NCBI RefSeq assembly: GCF_027942865.1
Contig: NC_134526.1
Span: 19,387,784 to 19,451,783 of the forward strand
Source of the DNA: Odontesthes bonariensis
Taxonomy: Eukaryota; Chordata; Actinopteri; Atheriniformes; Atherinopsidae
Direction of reading: 5' to 3'
DNA length: 64,000 bases
This document shows positions 22,047 to 32,735 of this stretch, piece by piece. The notes beneath the pieces are model-generated. The model worked only from the letters and a program-made list of their open reading frames with translations, ran no database searches and was not told the origin of the DNA. Position 1 is the stretch's first letter; every line of letters starts with the position of its first letter. Made by a program: the position numbers and the translations under genes.

Positions 22047-22063
22047 TGGTCCTTCGAGCCGGA
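22047..22063 (+). other. Retroviral primer-binding site, tRNA-Tyr type
   Basis: TGGTCCTTCGAGCCGGA, six bases after the LTR end. It is complementary to the 3' end (with CCA) of vertebrate tRNA-Tyr as I recall that tRNA sequence. Retroviral reverse transcription starts from such a site. Tyr is an unusual primer for a vertebrate retrovirus. Confidence 0.8.
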
Positions 22064-22121
22064 TTCCAAGAGATCTGAGGATTCCAGCGGGCGAGGTAGA
22101 ATCCAGAAAGACCGTGCACGG

Positions 22122-25100
22122 CAGCGGCGGCGCCAGGGGGGCGCTAGGGGGTGCTATAGCTCCCCCTGGATTAGCCATAGCACCCCCCGTAGCACCCCCA
22201 ATAAAATATCTCATTTTCAAATATTAAATTATATTCTCTATTATTTATTGTGTGGTAACATATTTCAGCCAGAAAATAAAAAAAGTTATCAACGAACAGA
22301 TTATTTTAGACACAAAAGAATGACGATTCTGTCATAACCTTTGACCCCATTTATTTTCAAGTTGCAGGCAGCGGGAATGTTGAGTGTGCAGTGTGATGTG
22401 GTGTTATGTAGAGAGAAGAGTGATTAACAATGTATCGGTTTTTGATTCCTAAATGTCCACGTTTGGAAGAACCATTAAACAATGAGAGTGACAATGAGAG
22501 AGAAGTACACGAAATGCCAGGGGTGTCTGATGTGCATCATGGACGTGATCGACAAGGAGGATGTCAAACCTCCACCGCTGCTGAGTGTGCTATTTGTGAC
22601 ATTAGCATGAACGTCCAGGATGGCCCGAGGAGACCAATCCTTAAGAAATATCCATCTCGCCTGTTTGGAGTCCAACAAAGGAGTTTTTGCATAAGCTGGA
22701 TGGAACAGTATGCGTGGTTGGAATATAGTGTAGATAAGGACGCAGTTTTTTGCTATGCTTGCCGGCATTTTCTCAAAGGAGGTCATGGTTTTCATCAGGA
22801 GCCAGCATTCTCCATCAATGGGTTCAGTAACTGGAGAAAAGCATCTGGATCGTTGAAAAGCCATAATGAAAGTATGGGACATACCTTTGCTATGGAGGCA
22901 TGGTGTGAGTACAAGCTAAAAGAAAAAAGTGGCTCAAGACTCCCTAATATGCTCGATAAAGGACATTCGCAGTTGGTCCGGGAGAACCGGCAGTATATGA
23001 TGGGTATTATTGAAAGCTTGCGCTACACTGCTTGTCAGGGGATTGCACAGCGCGGCCACGTTGAGGATGAGGACTCGGCAAACAGGGGTAATTTTCTCGA
23101 AATGTTATCTGTTATTGGCAAATTTGATACAATCGTCCACAAAAAAATAACGAAGAATGAGAAGAATGAGCAGCAGCAGTCAAATGCCAAGTATGTGCAC
23201 CATGACGTGCAGAATGAGATATTCAGTGTAATGGCAGAAATGATTCGCAAACAATTAAGTGATGAGATAAAAGATGCTGAACATTTTGCAGTGTTGGTGG
23301 ATGAAAGTAAAGACATCAGCAAAAAAGAACAGATTTCTGTGACCGTGCGTTATTTGAACACGGAATCTGAGAAAGTGGTGGAGGAGTTTTTGCATTTCAC
23401 TCCAGCAGATGGACTAGACGCAGAGTCGCTATTTGTTAGTATCAAGCAGACACTCAGTCGGTGCAATGTTGACCTGAACTGTTGTGTTGGCCAGTGCTAT
23501 GATGGCGCGGCAGTCATGTCAGGATGCAACAACGGAGTCCAAGAACTGTTCAGGAGAGAGGTGCCGCAAGCAGTTTATATACATTGCCATGCTCATAGGC
23601 TCAACCTGGTGCTGGTTGATTGTGTGCATAACGTCGATGCTGCTGCAGAGTTTTTTGAGACGTTGCAGACTCTTTACAAGTTTTTTTCGGGGTCAGTAGT
23701 GCATGATCTGTTCTTGAAAAAACAACGCGAACTTCGGCCAACGGCTCAGTGTGTGGAACTTCAGAGACTGAGTGACACTCGCTGGGCATGTCAGTACAAT
23801 GCGATCAGTGCTGTGAAAAAAACTTTGCCTGCTATCATCGCTACCCTGCGTGACACTGTTCGGCACAAGAACGCAAAAAGGAGAACAGATGCCAAATCGG
23901 TCAGCGCGCTCATAGATGAGACCTTTGTTTTGCATCTTATTATTTTTGAGGATGTTTTTAGAACGACAAAATTCATGTCCGATCAGTTACAGTCTCCGAA
24001 TTTTGATCTGGTGACAGCAGATGACTTGGCCCAATCAGTTATCACCAGCATATCAGAGAAACGTACAGACGCCAAATAGGGAAGCAATCCGAAAGCAAGC
24101 AGATGAGCTGTGCGTGAATGCTGGGATAGCTACTGTACAGCGTGAGAAAAGGCAGACCCAAACAGCCAAACAGCTCAGTGACTTTATTGTGGAGGCTCCG
24201 ATAGAAAGACCAGGTATCGGCAGTGTGGATGACCTGAAAGCGCAATCTTTCTATCCTATCATAGACAGGTTGTTAATGGAGTTGCGCCGACGCTTCTCGA
24301 TGGAAGCAAATGACGTACTGGGAGGCGTGCCAGCCCTAAGCCCCAAACACCCAACATTCCTTGACAAACAACGCATTCTACCAATGGCTCGTCATTATGG
24401 GGTCAGCGAAGAAAACTTGTCCGCAGAAATCCACCAGGTTCGCCGGCTACTCAAAAGAAAAGAAGAGCAGGGATATACCATCAACAGCACCCAGGAGTTC
24501 TTATCCCTTATGCGGCCTTACAAAGACGCCTTCACGGACCTGTACAAGTTGATCTCCATATCGCTGACGCTGCCTGTCACATCGGCGAGCTGTGAACGCA
24601 GTTTTTCTTGTCTGCGTCGTTTGAAAAACTATCTGAGGAATAGCAGTGGGGATAACCGAACCAGTGACCTGGCACTTCTGGCGATTAACCCTCTAAGAGC
24701 GCGTACCTTGGACAGCAACAGGATCATAGATGCCTTCGCTCTCAACCACAACAACAGGCGTATTTTCCTGTTATGAACGCTACAGTATGTAAGTGAGAGA
24801 TTGTTCCCTTTTGTTTGTTGCATTTGCCGTTGGAGACCTATTTTGTTATAGGCTTTAGGCCTGGTTAGGTCTGTGGAACAAAGTTGTGTGCGTGTGACTG
24901 TGTGGTTGTTTTGCTACACCTAGTAAGCTGGCTATTAGGCCTGGAGTTTAGTTTTGCTGATGGCCTCACGGAGGCATTGATTTTATGGTCTTTTTTTTTT
25001 CTTTCTGCATGTTCGTCTGTTCTTTAAGAATATGTTGCGTTATGAATGTAGTCAAATTTGCTGATTTCTTTGACGCTATTAAAACATTTGCCGTTTAAAA

Positions 25101-25407
25101 AGAAAAAGGCTCGTGCAGTGTATGGAAACATGTGAAGTATTGACTTTATACGCATTTTTTAAATGCAAAGTATGAGTGAATGTGTTTACAGTTGGCTGTC
25201 TTGCGTTGGAGTTAGGCTAATAATAATAATAGCCTAATAGTAATAAATAATAATGATAATAAAAACAACAGTAAAACAATAATGATAATACGATCGATCA
25301 TAGCGCTTTTCATGGTCATGGGGGGGGGTTGGGAGGGGTAGCACCCTCGGTAAAAAGCCGTGCTCCCCCGTAGCACCGTCAGTAAAAAATCTCTGGCGCC
25401 GCCGCTG
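22122..25407 (+). mobile_element. hAT DNA transposon, nearly complete
   Basis: 3286 bp with matching inverted ends CAGCGGCGGCGCCAG (left, 22122 onward) and its complement at the right end, flanked by a perfect 8-bp target-site duplication GTGCACGG (22114-22121 and 25408-25415). It carries a transposase gene in two overlapping frames. It sits just 3' of the retroviral primer site, so it is younger than the provirus. Confidence 0.93.
22430..24776 (+). pseudogene. hAT transposase (ZMYM/TTF-type), one frameshift
   Basis: Frame 1 (22430-24079, 549 residues) has an N-terminal TTF-type zinc finger (FCISWMEQYAWLEYS, then C-x2-C and C..H residues), a DUF4371-type catalytic region (LVDESKDIS, CYDGAAVMSG, IHCHAHRLNL) and LSDTRWACQYNA. 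Frame 2 (24021-24776, 251 residues) holds the C-terminal dimerisation domain (SASCERSFSCLRRLKNYL). The two frames overlap near 24060, so one small frameshift splits a protein of about 780 residues. Cuts and pastes its own element in the nucleus when intact. The rest is strikingly well preserved. A spliced or alternative-frame product cannot be excluded. Confidence 0.88.
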
Positions 25408-25600
25408 GTGCACGGCTAAAGAACTCTAGTGAGTTTTTTAAATCCTTTTCCAGGACTGGAGATCGGCCTGCCCACTGGAATCTGAGCATTGACGGAAAAT
25501 TCCGTAGAAGAAGGCGAGAGACAATGTTGTAGGTGATTATGTTTAAACTTAAAAAGAGAAGAAACCCTGTAATCCTAGGCGCTGACAGGTTAGGAACAAA

Positions 25601-25768
25601 AACTAATTAGTAGGACAGCGGAGTCCTGCGAAAAAGACGCTTAAAGTCCGTAACAAAACTAATTAGTAGGACAGCGGAGTCCTGCGAAAAAGACGCTTAA
25701 AGTCCGTAACAAAACTAATTAGTAGGACTGCGGAGTCCTGCGAAAAAGACGTTTAAAATCCGTACGGT
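25601..25768 (+). repeat. Three 56-bp tandem repeats in the retroviral leader
   Basis: Units start at 25601, 25657 and 25713 with period 56. Units one and two are almost identical, while unit three has a few substitutions. Each holds the palindrome CTAATTAG and a short hairpin AGGAC-AGCGGA-GTCCT. They lie in the 5' untranslated leader of the provirus, after the hAT insertion, where packaging and dimerisation signals normally sit. Confidence 0.9.
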
Positions 25769-25769
25769 G

Positions 25770-27700
25770 TGAATGTGAATGTGTGTAAGGAGAGTGAAAA
25801 TATCATTCGATATTTTCCCTCGTAAAATACAGCAGGACGGTAAGCAGAGAGCCGCTTGTGGATGCAAAGGCAAGAATCTTCCACTCGAAAGAGTTGAAGT
25901 GAAGGTTACCACAAAAGGAGATTTTTTTTTCTCTGCCCTGCTGAATGAAAATAACCAGTTATTAGAACACCCTAAGTGTTGAAAAGCTGGACTAAATTTT
26001 CAAAATGGGAAACGGGGGAAGTAAACAGTAAAAAAGAAAGTGTGTATAAAGAAGATAAAGTAGTAAAGAAGATAAATTGTGCAGAGAACAGATATTATGC
26101 AAAGATTGAAAATTCATAGAAAAGCAGGATCCTGATAAAATTGAATTCCTTCCAAAAAGAGTAAAAATATGGATTTAATGGAAGCCTAAATATACAAAAA
26201 TTAGTTGTGCTGCAGGATGAAGTTATAACAAAGAAAAAAGGTTGCCCAAATGATAAAAAAAAAACTGGCAAGTCAGAGTGGGTTGGTGCATGTTACTGAC
26301 TGACTAAATGAGTTCAGAAATAATACTGAACTGACTAGAGACTCGACGGAGAAACTTAGAACTGACTTCTCCACTGAATGATATCTGACTGACGTTGACG
26401 GCAATGATAACTTTTTAAGACTGGACAGACTCCGACGGACAATTACTTTAAAGAAATTCTGCTTTGGGAAGGAGATTTTGGACTGTATTAGTGATTCCTA
26501 GAGTATTTACATTGAGAATAGTTAAGTAAACTTTTGTGGGAGCACTGATAAAATAAATTAAAATACAGTCCATGCCCATGGTTTTATGAGATTAATTAAA
26601 TTAAATTAGCAAAGTGAACTATTGATTTAAAATTATATATATTATCAGGGATATAACGAGGAAGAGAAGGAAGGCATAGAGAATGTAAAATTTCTGGTTG
26701 TTTAAAAAAAAAAAAAGCAAAAAAAAAAATTTAAAAAAAAAATAGCGAGCTTTTGAGCTCCTCTTATTCCTCCTCCTTCAACTTTTGCTGCATGTCCTAA
26801 CAATGCCTGACATGCTGAGAAAGTGATGCAGAGGAGGATACAGAGGAGGAGGGGGTCACAGGGGCAGGGGGTCAACACAGGAATTATATAGCATTACTAA
26901 ATTAAATAGCAAGACTAGAAGGCCCTGAAGTTTCAGTTGAATTACCAAGATTTGTTTCTGAATGGAGATATAACCAGAAATTCAGCTGATAGATGATAGA
27001 GATTATGATGGACAGATTGTTGTGAAAAGGACAAAGGAAATCAAGGCAGGAGATTTCTTTGTTCTTAAAAGAAGCGGGATCACGTTTTATTATTACACAT
27101 TAGATCTGCTGCACAAAGATCCAGCTAATAAAATAACAGCCACAGCCCTATTAACTGAAGGGAAGAATGTAGTTTCCAGATTACAAGATTATATGTTAGT
27201 GAGGCCTTGCATGTTACTTTTTGGTATAAAAATGATGAAGATTAGGAAAAGCAATTAAAAAGAGTAACTCTGACTTATCTGTATGAGGATGCAGAAAGTG
27301 TAGGTGCAGTAGCAGTGCAAGCTCCAGATAAAATAAATAAATTAAAAGAGAGTGGAGACCATTTGCATGTCTCATTAAGCAAAGCAAAAAAACAGAAATG
27401 GGAGGATCTGGGTACAGGGAGAAATAGCTACAGACTAAAATAAAAATAAAATTAGAAATAAAAAAATAAAAAACATCAGTTAACACGTGGTACAGTGCTG
27501 AGACGGGACTCACTAGAAAGGCTTTGTTCTGGACTGTTCAGGTCCATGCAGGAGTCCGGTTAAACACACTGTCCACATGAGATGTAATGACCTCTGACTC
27601 AGATGAAGCATTCCTGAGCAAAGTCCCTCATAAATTATGGTCACAAGGACCTACTGATGTTGGACAGATAACAGAAAACTCTGCCTGTTCAGATGAGTGC
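25770..27700 (+). pseudogene. Retroviral gag/protease region, decayed
   Basis: Expected place of gag and protease, between leader and RT. Only short broken frames remain (for example 27022-27258, 78 residues, beginning MKRTKEIKAGDFFV). I cannot assign individual domains with confidence. A long A-rich stretch lies at 26700-26745. Confidence 0.5.
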
Positions 27701-28860
27701 TAAAACAGATATTAGACAGAATCCATTAAAACAGGATGCTCAAGATGGAATAAAACCAGTAATTGAAGAGAAAAGCAGGCGTCATTGTTCCGTGTAATGA
27801 TTCAACATGTAATACACCAATATTCCCAGTAAGAAAACAGGCCCCATCCATTGGATGGAGGATGGTGCAGGATTTAACAGCGGTTCTCCAGGCCCCCAAG
27901 CCTACCACAAAGAAACAAATGATGTCATTCTTAGGACTGACAAATTACTGCAGAGCCTGGATTCCAAATTATGCAGAAATAACAGCACCATTAAATAAAC
28001 TAATGTATGAAGAAACACTAAAAATGTCCTCTGTCCTCGAATAGACACCAGAAGCAGACATTGCATTCTGTGAAATTAAAAAGGGGTTAGTCTCCAGTAC
28101 AGCATTAGCATTACCAGACTACAGCAAACCTTTTATTCAAATGGTAGACTGCAAAGGTCATTTTATGACCTCAGTGTTAACACAGCAGCATGGAGCAAAG
28201 TTGAAACCAATAGCTTATTTTTCATCTAAACTAGATACTGTGGCATGTGCATTATGTGTTCGAGCCGTAATAAGCTGCATTAATGACTGTAGAAACAAGT
28301 GCAACGATAGTGCTGATCCATTCACTTATTTTAAGAGAGCCACATGCAGTATCAGCCTTATAACTGCAAACAAAACATGACTGTTAGGAGCTAGCAGAGA
28401 AAAATGCAAAATCAAGAGCAAATCTTCAAGATCAGCCATTAGCTGATGGATAAGTATTGTTTGAGATGGGTCTTTTAGGAAAAATGAGTTGGGTAAAATA
28501 ATAACAGGATATGCTGTGGTGAGTTACACCACAATTTTAAAAAGCACAGCAGCTACTATCTAATTATTCAGAGCAAGCAGCAGAATTAGTTGCCCTTGCT
28601 GAAGCATGTAAACTAATGACAGATAAAAGAGTAACTGTGTATACTGATAGCCAGTATGCTACAGTACATACTTAAAAAAAATATAGAGGAATGGTAACAT
28701 CTATAGGAAAACCCGTGACACATGTAGAACTATTAACAATGCTAAAAAACAAAAAATTAACAGTATGCAAATGCGCTGCGCATACATCTCGCACAGATTT
28801 TGTCTCAAAAGAAAATGCATTTGTTGATGAAACGGCTAAAGCAGCAGCAGGGTACATTGA
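27630..28860 (+). pseudogene. Retroviral reverse transcriptase/RNase H remnant
   Basis: The N-terminal RT motif region (CNTPIFPVRK, WRMVQDL) is legible at 27760-27880. It runs directly into RT-connection text (KKQMMSFLGLTNYCRAWIP, about 27908-27965), so the palm with the catalytic YxDD motif is missing. RNase H text is seen at 28141-28240 (PIAYFSSKLD) and 28635-28675 (VYTDSQYAT). Stops and frameshifts interrupt it. The motif style is gamma/epsilon-like. Confidence 0.8.
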
Positions 28861-29039
28861 AATAAAATAAATAATAAATGTAACTCCAGGAGTATCACTC
28901 CAAGAAGAAGTTTTGAGAGATATATAACAGCAAAGCCACAGTCAGATATAGATGGCTGGATAAAAAAGGAAGCTACACTGAAAAATGACGTCTAGGTATG
29001 ACGAGAAAAATAAATGAATAAACAAAAAAACCTATCCTA

Positions 29040-29720
29040 GAGAAAAATCTATACAGATGGGCTGCAATATTGAGCCATGGCGTAATGCATGTCTCAAAAG
29101 GAGGGATAGTGGTATAGGTACATCAACATTATACTACTTATGGATTTAATACTTATAAAAAAAATTTTTGTAGAGTGTGTTTGACATGCGCTAAGCATAA
29201 GCCTCAGAGTAATCTAAGGCCAGGCTAAAGGTGCTTTCCAGAACCTAATTACCCCTTCCAAGTAATTCAAATGGATTTTATTGAATTAAATAGAAGTGAG
29301 AGAAAAAGGTTTTGTTGAGTCATCATAGATGCATGTTCAAAATGGATAGAATTCTTTTCAACGAAGAATCCAGATGCACTAACTAACAGGATTTCCTGAA
29401 AGAATATATAGAGATAATGGAACTTATTTTGTGAACCAAATTATGAATAGGATTGGACAAATGTTCCACATTAACCTAAAACACCATTGGCATATCATCC
29501 ACAAAGTGCGGGATTAGTAGAAAGGATGAATGGAACATTTAAAAACAGACTAAAAGAAATGTATGGAGGAAACAAGAAGCACATGGACACCTTGTGAAAC
29601 TCTGTTTGGCAGGCCATATAGAATTCCTCATTTTTAGAATACATGGGAATTAAATGATGAGAGTAATCTAGCTGATAATATGAGAGCAACGCTAGAATTA
29701 AGACAATAAAAAAACTGATT
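29040..29720 (+). pseudogene. Retroviral integrase remnant
   Basis: Broken frames show the zinc-binding C-x2-C pair (about 29179-29190), the first catalytic Asp in a QMDFIEL-type motif (29268-29290), the second in a YRDNGTYF-type motif (29400-29425), and the Glu in SAGLVERMNGTFK (29508-29540). Together these are the DD-35-E set of retroviral integrases. Several stops make it inactive. Confidence 0.8.
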
Positions 29721-29799
29721 ACTGATTACCAGGTTTTGCTCACCACTCCCACAGCAGTTAAAATAGCTGAAATGAACCCAGGGATACTTGTCTCATTGT

Positions 29800-30932
29800 A
29801 AAAAGATCATTGAGAGTAAAAATAAGTAGATAGCAGGTCTCTGTTGAACTCATGACCCACAGGGAAAGTCCAGACTTCAAAGGGGACTGTACCGAATGGT
29901 ACAGTCATCTCAATGCTGGTGAAGATTGACCACAGCCCTGTGACAGTCCTTAGGAGTTTAAACAGGGATTCTCCTAATTTACAACAACCTGAGACCTGTG
30001 AAAGGATTTGGGAGTGGTTCTTCAGGAGACAACTGCCATAAGATTGACAGAGCAAACGTATGTATATACAAAGACTCCTTTTTGGAGAGAAGGGGAGACA
30101 AATCCATTCCCTATCTTATCTGGACCAATAAATCGAAGTTGACAACTTACCCTCATTCCTCACAGAAGACTGAGATGAGTGCTATCTAGATTTCACTCAC
30201 AACCAAATCCTAAAACTGTATTCAGTAAGCATGTGGTTAAAGTGGAGTGTATTAATTGTGGGCCTGCTAGGAGCCCAACAGAAAAACTAGAATGTATAGT
30301 AAACAAGACTCAGATGTACTTGACAATTCCTTTGGTCTATTTACCTCTAAGTAGGATCTCGGTGATAACTTTTCAACTCAGCCACTTACAAGTTCCAGAG
30401 GTGAAGGTGGAGTGCTTACGAGACTACTGACTATGCTGAACATTACAGATCTATCATAAAAATGCAACAGAAAACCGATTAAATTATCTTAATTGTTAAC
30501 TTGACTAAAATCACCCTTTTCCCCCAAGCTATACACAGAGGATGAGATTATCCTGTGTGAGCTTGACTGCACCGGTGGGGGCCTCCAGCTCTTCAGGGAA
30601 GCACGGATGGGGGCTGTAGTGGCTGCAATGATGCTGGGGGAGGGCTCTGATGAGAGTGGTTCAGAAGTGTTTGGGATAAAGTAGTGACTGGTTTTTAATG
30701 ACTGAGATTGCAGCTAATAAAACACAAACAGATTGTGTGGTATGTTTGGGTCTTAGACCCATTCTCCAAGTTGTCTCTGGTCTAATTTCACCTGAATGTT
30801 TACTAGATGTAATGAATAAAACTCGGCCTAGCAACACCAGTTGCACTAAATGGGACACCGTTTTTCTAGATAAAGAGAAACCTTTGTTTTCTAAAAAGAT
30901 GGCTAAAAGAGATTTTACCACTATCACCGGAT
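29800..30932 (+). pseudogene. Retroviral env, surface part, decayed
   Basis: Short cysteine-bearing frames (29998-30189, 30179-30430, 30698-30934) in the place of the env surface subunit. The 30698-30934 frame has potential N-glycosylation sites and paired cysteines. It is cut at about 30932 by the LINE insertion and resumes after 36146. Non-functional. Confidence 0.65.
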
Positions 30933-31636
30933 AGTGGCCCATTACATGGCACCTGAGGCACGCTGCGACACGCTGTACATAGTACAAACAAAATGCCACC
31001 GAAAAAAAACACGGATGATGCCGATTTAAGAAAGTCGCTAGAACTTCTAACCGAGGAAGTGACAGCAGTAAAAAACCGCTTAAACCAATCCTCGGCAGGG
31101 GAAGACGTGAGCGAGATCAAAAAGTCACTCGACTTCCTCACAGGAGAAGCTACTGCGATCAAACAACAACAACAACAACTACTACTCCAGATGATGGAGG
31201 AGATTAAACACCTGAGAGCACAAAATACAGAGCAACAGAAAAAAATCACAGACCTGGAGAGGCGGGTCGACGATTTGGAGCAATACTCCAGGGTAAACGA
31301 AGTGATTGTCACGGGACTTAAGATCAAGCCCCGGTCGTACGCCAAGGCTGTGGCGGCGAGCACCGGCGCGGGGCGCGAGGAGCTGGATGGAAGTTCTGCA
31401 GAACAACAGGTAGCAGCGTTCCTAGAGTCAAGGGGGATCTCTTTGGATCTGGAATATATCGAGGCTTGCCATCCTCTCCCCGGGAGGAGAGATACAGATC
31501 AACCTGCCGTGGTCATGAGGTTCACAAATAGAAAGAAAAAGACTGAACTACTAAAACAAGGACGAAAACTAAAAGGATCCAATGTTTACCTAAACGACCA
31601 CTTAACACGGAAAAATGCGGAAATAGCACGAAGGGC

Positions 31637-32552
31637 TAGCCTGGCTGACGCGTCCACAATCTCGATGAGATGGTGGTCTGGGAACTAGGTGTGCATTTTC
31701 TCGTATTTGAGGCGTGGTTTACGAATGCCTAGAGCCGTTTATTGGGCGCTACGAATGTCTATCAAATGACGTCAGGTTCTTCCCATGCTGCTTTGCGCGC
31801 GATTCATAGCCAATTGTATCACTTATACCAGATGACGACAGAAATTCGACGAGGAAGAAGAAAAAAATGGAAAATAAAAGTAAACTTGCGCTCTAAGCTA
31901 CTTAAATTGACAACAAAGTAGGCCTATATGCTATATTCTACATGAATTTTTTTGTTGTAGAGTTGTGAATTTATTTTAATAATGGAGAAATTGAGCAGCC
32001 TTGCTTTGTTGTCTACAGTAGTAGATCAACCCTCATCTTACTTTGAAGCTCCCAGCTCCCAGAAGTGACGTCGACGCAGCTTTAGCAGCAGAAAAGCTAT
32101 CAGGCTTGTGTTGATAATAATAAACTCCTGGACTATGTACAAACTTCCAAATGCATCGTTTTGTGAGTACAGACCATATTTGTACTACTGTAGAAGTTTG
32201 GTGTCATGGCATGTGATTTTAGTGTGGTAATTTTGGAGATACTGCCAGGGTCCGTTAGCGCTTGTACTAAGCTATTCGGGATAACTCAGTAACTCAGCTG
32301 ATGTTCAGCCAATATCGAAAAAACTTCGGGTGGGCTACTTGGCTGGATGTCACGGTTCGATTAACACTCTACAAGCTTCGGTGTAGCGCATAGACGTCGT
32401 CATCGTCTTGCTGCTGCCCCCCCCCCCCCCCCCCCCCCCCCCGTTCTGTGATTGGTTCCCAAACTCTGGCAAAAATTAGGGCGGTGTTTTCCAGGCTGAC
32501 TTTGCAGTGAGAATGAAATCGAGCGCAAAGCAGCATGGGAATTCCCAGGCTA
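31637..32552. mobile_element. Non-autonomous DNA element inside LINE ORF1
   Basis: 916 bp, ends TAGCCTGG..CCAGGCTA (inverted), flanked by an exact 9-bp duplication ACGAAGGGC (31628-31636 and 32553-32561). A longer subterminal inverted repeat pairs 31783-31805 with 32513-32540 (TTCCCATGCTGCTTTGCGC type). It contains a C26 run (32417-32442). The 9-bp duplication suggests a MuDR-like family. No transposase. Confidence 0.85.
32417..32442. repeat. Poly-C tract
   Basis: 26 consecutive C bases within the DNA element; its length is likely to vary or be misassembled. Confidence 0.95.
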
Positions 32553-32735
32553 ACGAAGGGCAAGAATCCTGCGAAAACAAAATAAGATACAAAGCACCTG
32601 GGTGACCAACATTAAGCTCAATGGACCACCAGAGGAAGCAAAGGTTTTGATGATCAGAAGCATGGAGGAGCTGACAAAGTACGACTAAGTTGGGGTAATC
32701 ATTAAAAAAGGTAACGACTAAATTACGCTTGAACA

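Larger units (their letters stand above)
30993..32688 (+). pseudogene. LINE ORF1 (coiled-coil protein), interrupted
   Basis: 30993-31636 encodes a basic, coiled-coil-rich protein: MPPKKNT start, heptad-like stretch with QQQQQ, then 'ITDLERRVDDLEQYSRV' and an RNA-binding-like C-terminal part. The frame resumes at 32562 (RILRKQNKIQSTW) and ends with 'RSMEELTKYD' and a stop at 32688. Between them is an inserted DNA element. LINE ORF1 proteins coat element RNA. Confidence 0.8.

Noticed and set aside
25601-25768. Possible CRISPR-like array
   Set aside because: Direct tandem repeats without spacers, in a eukaryotic retroviral leader.
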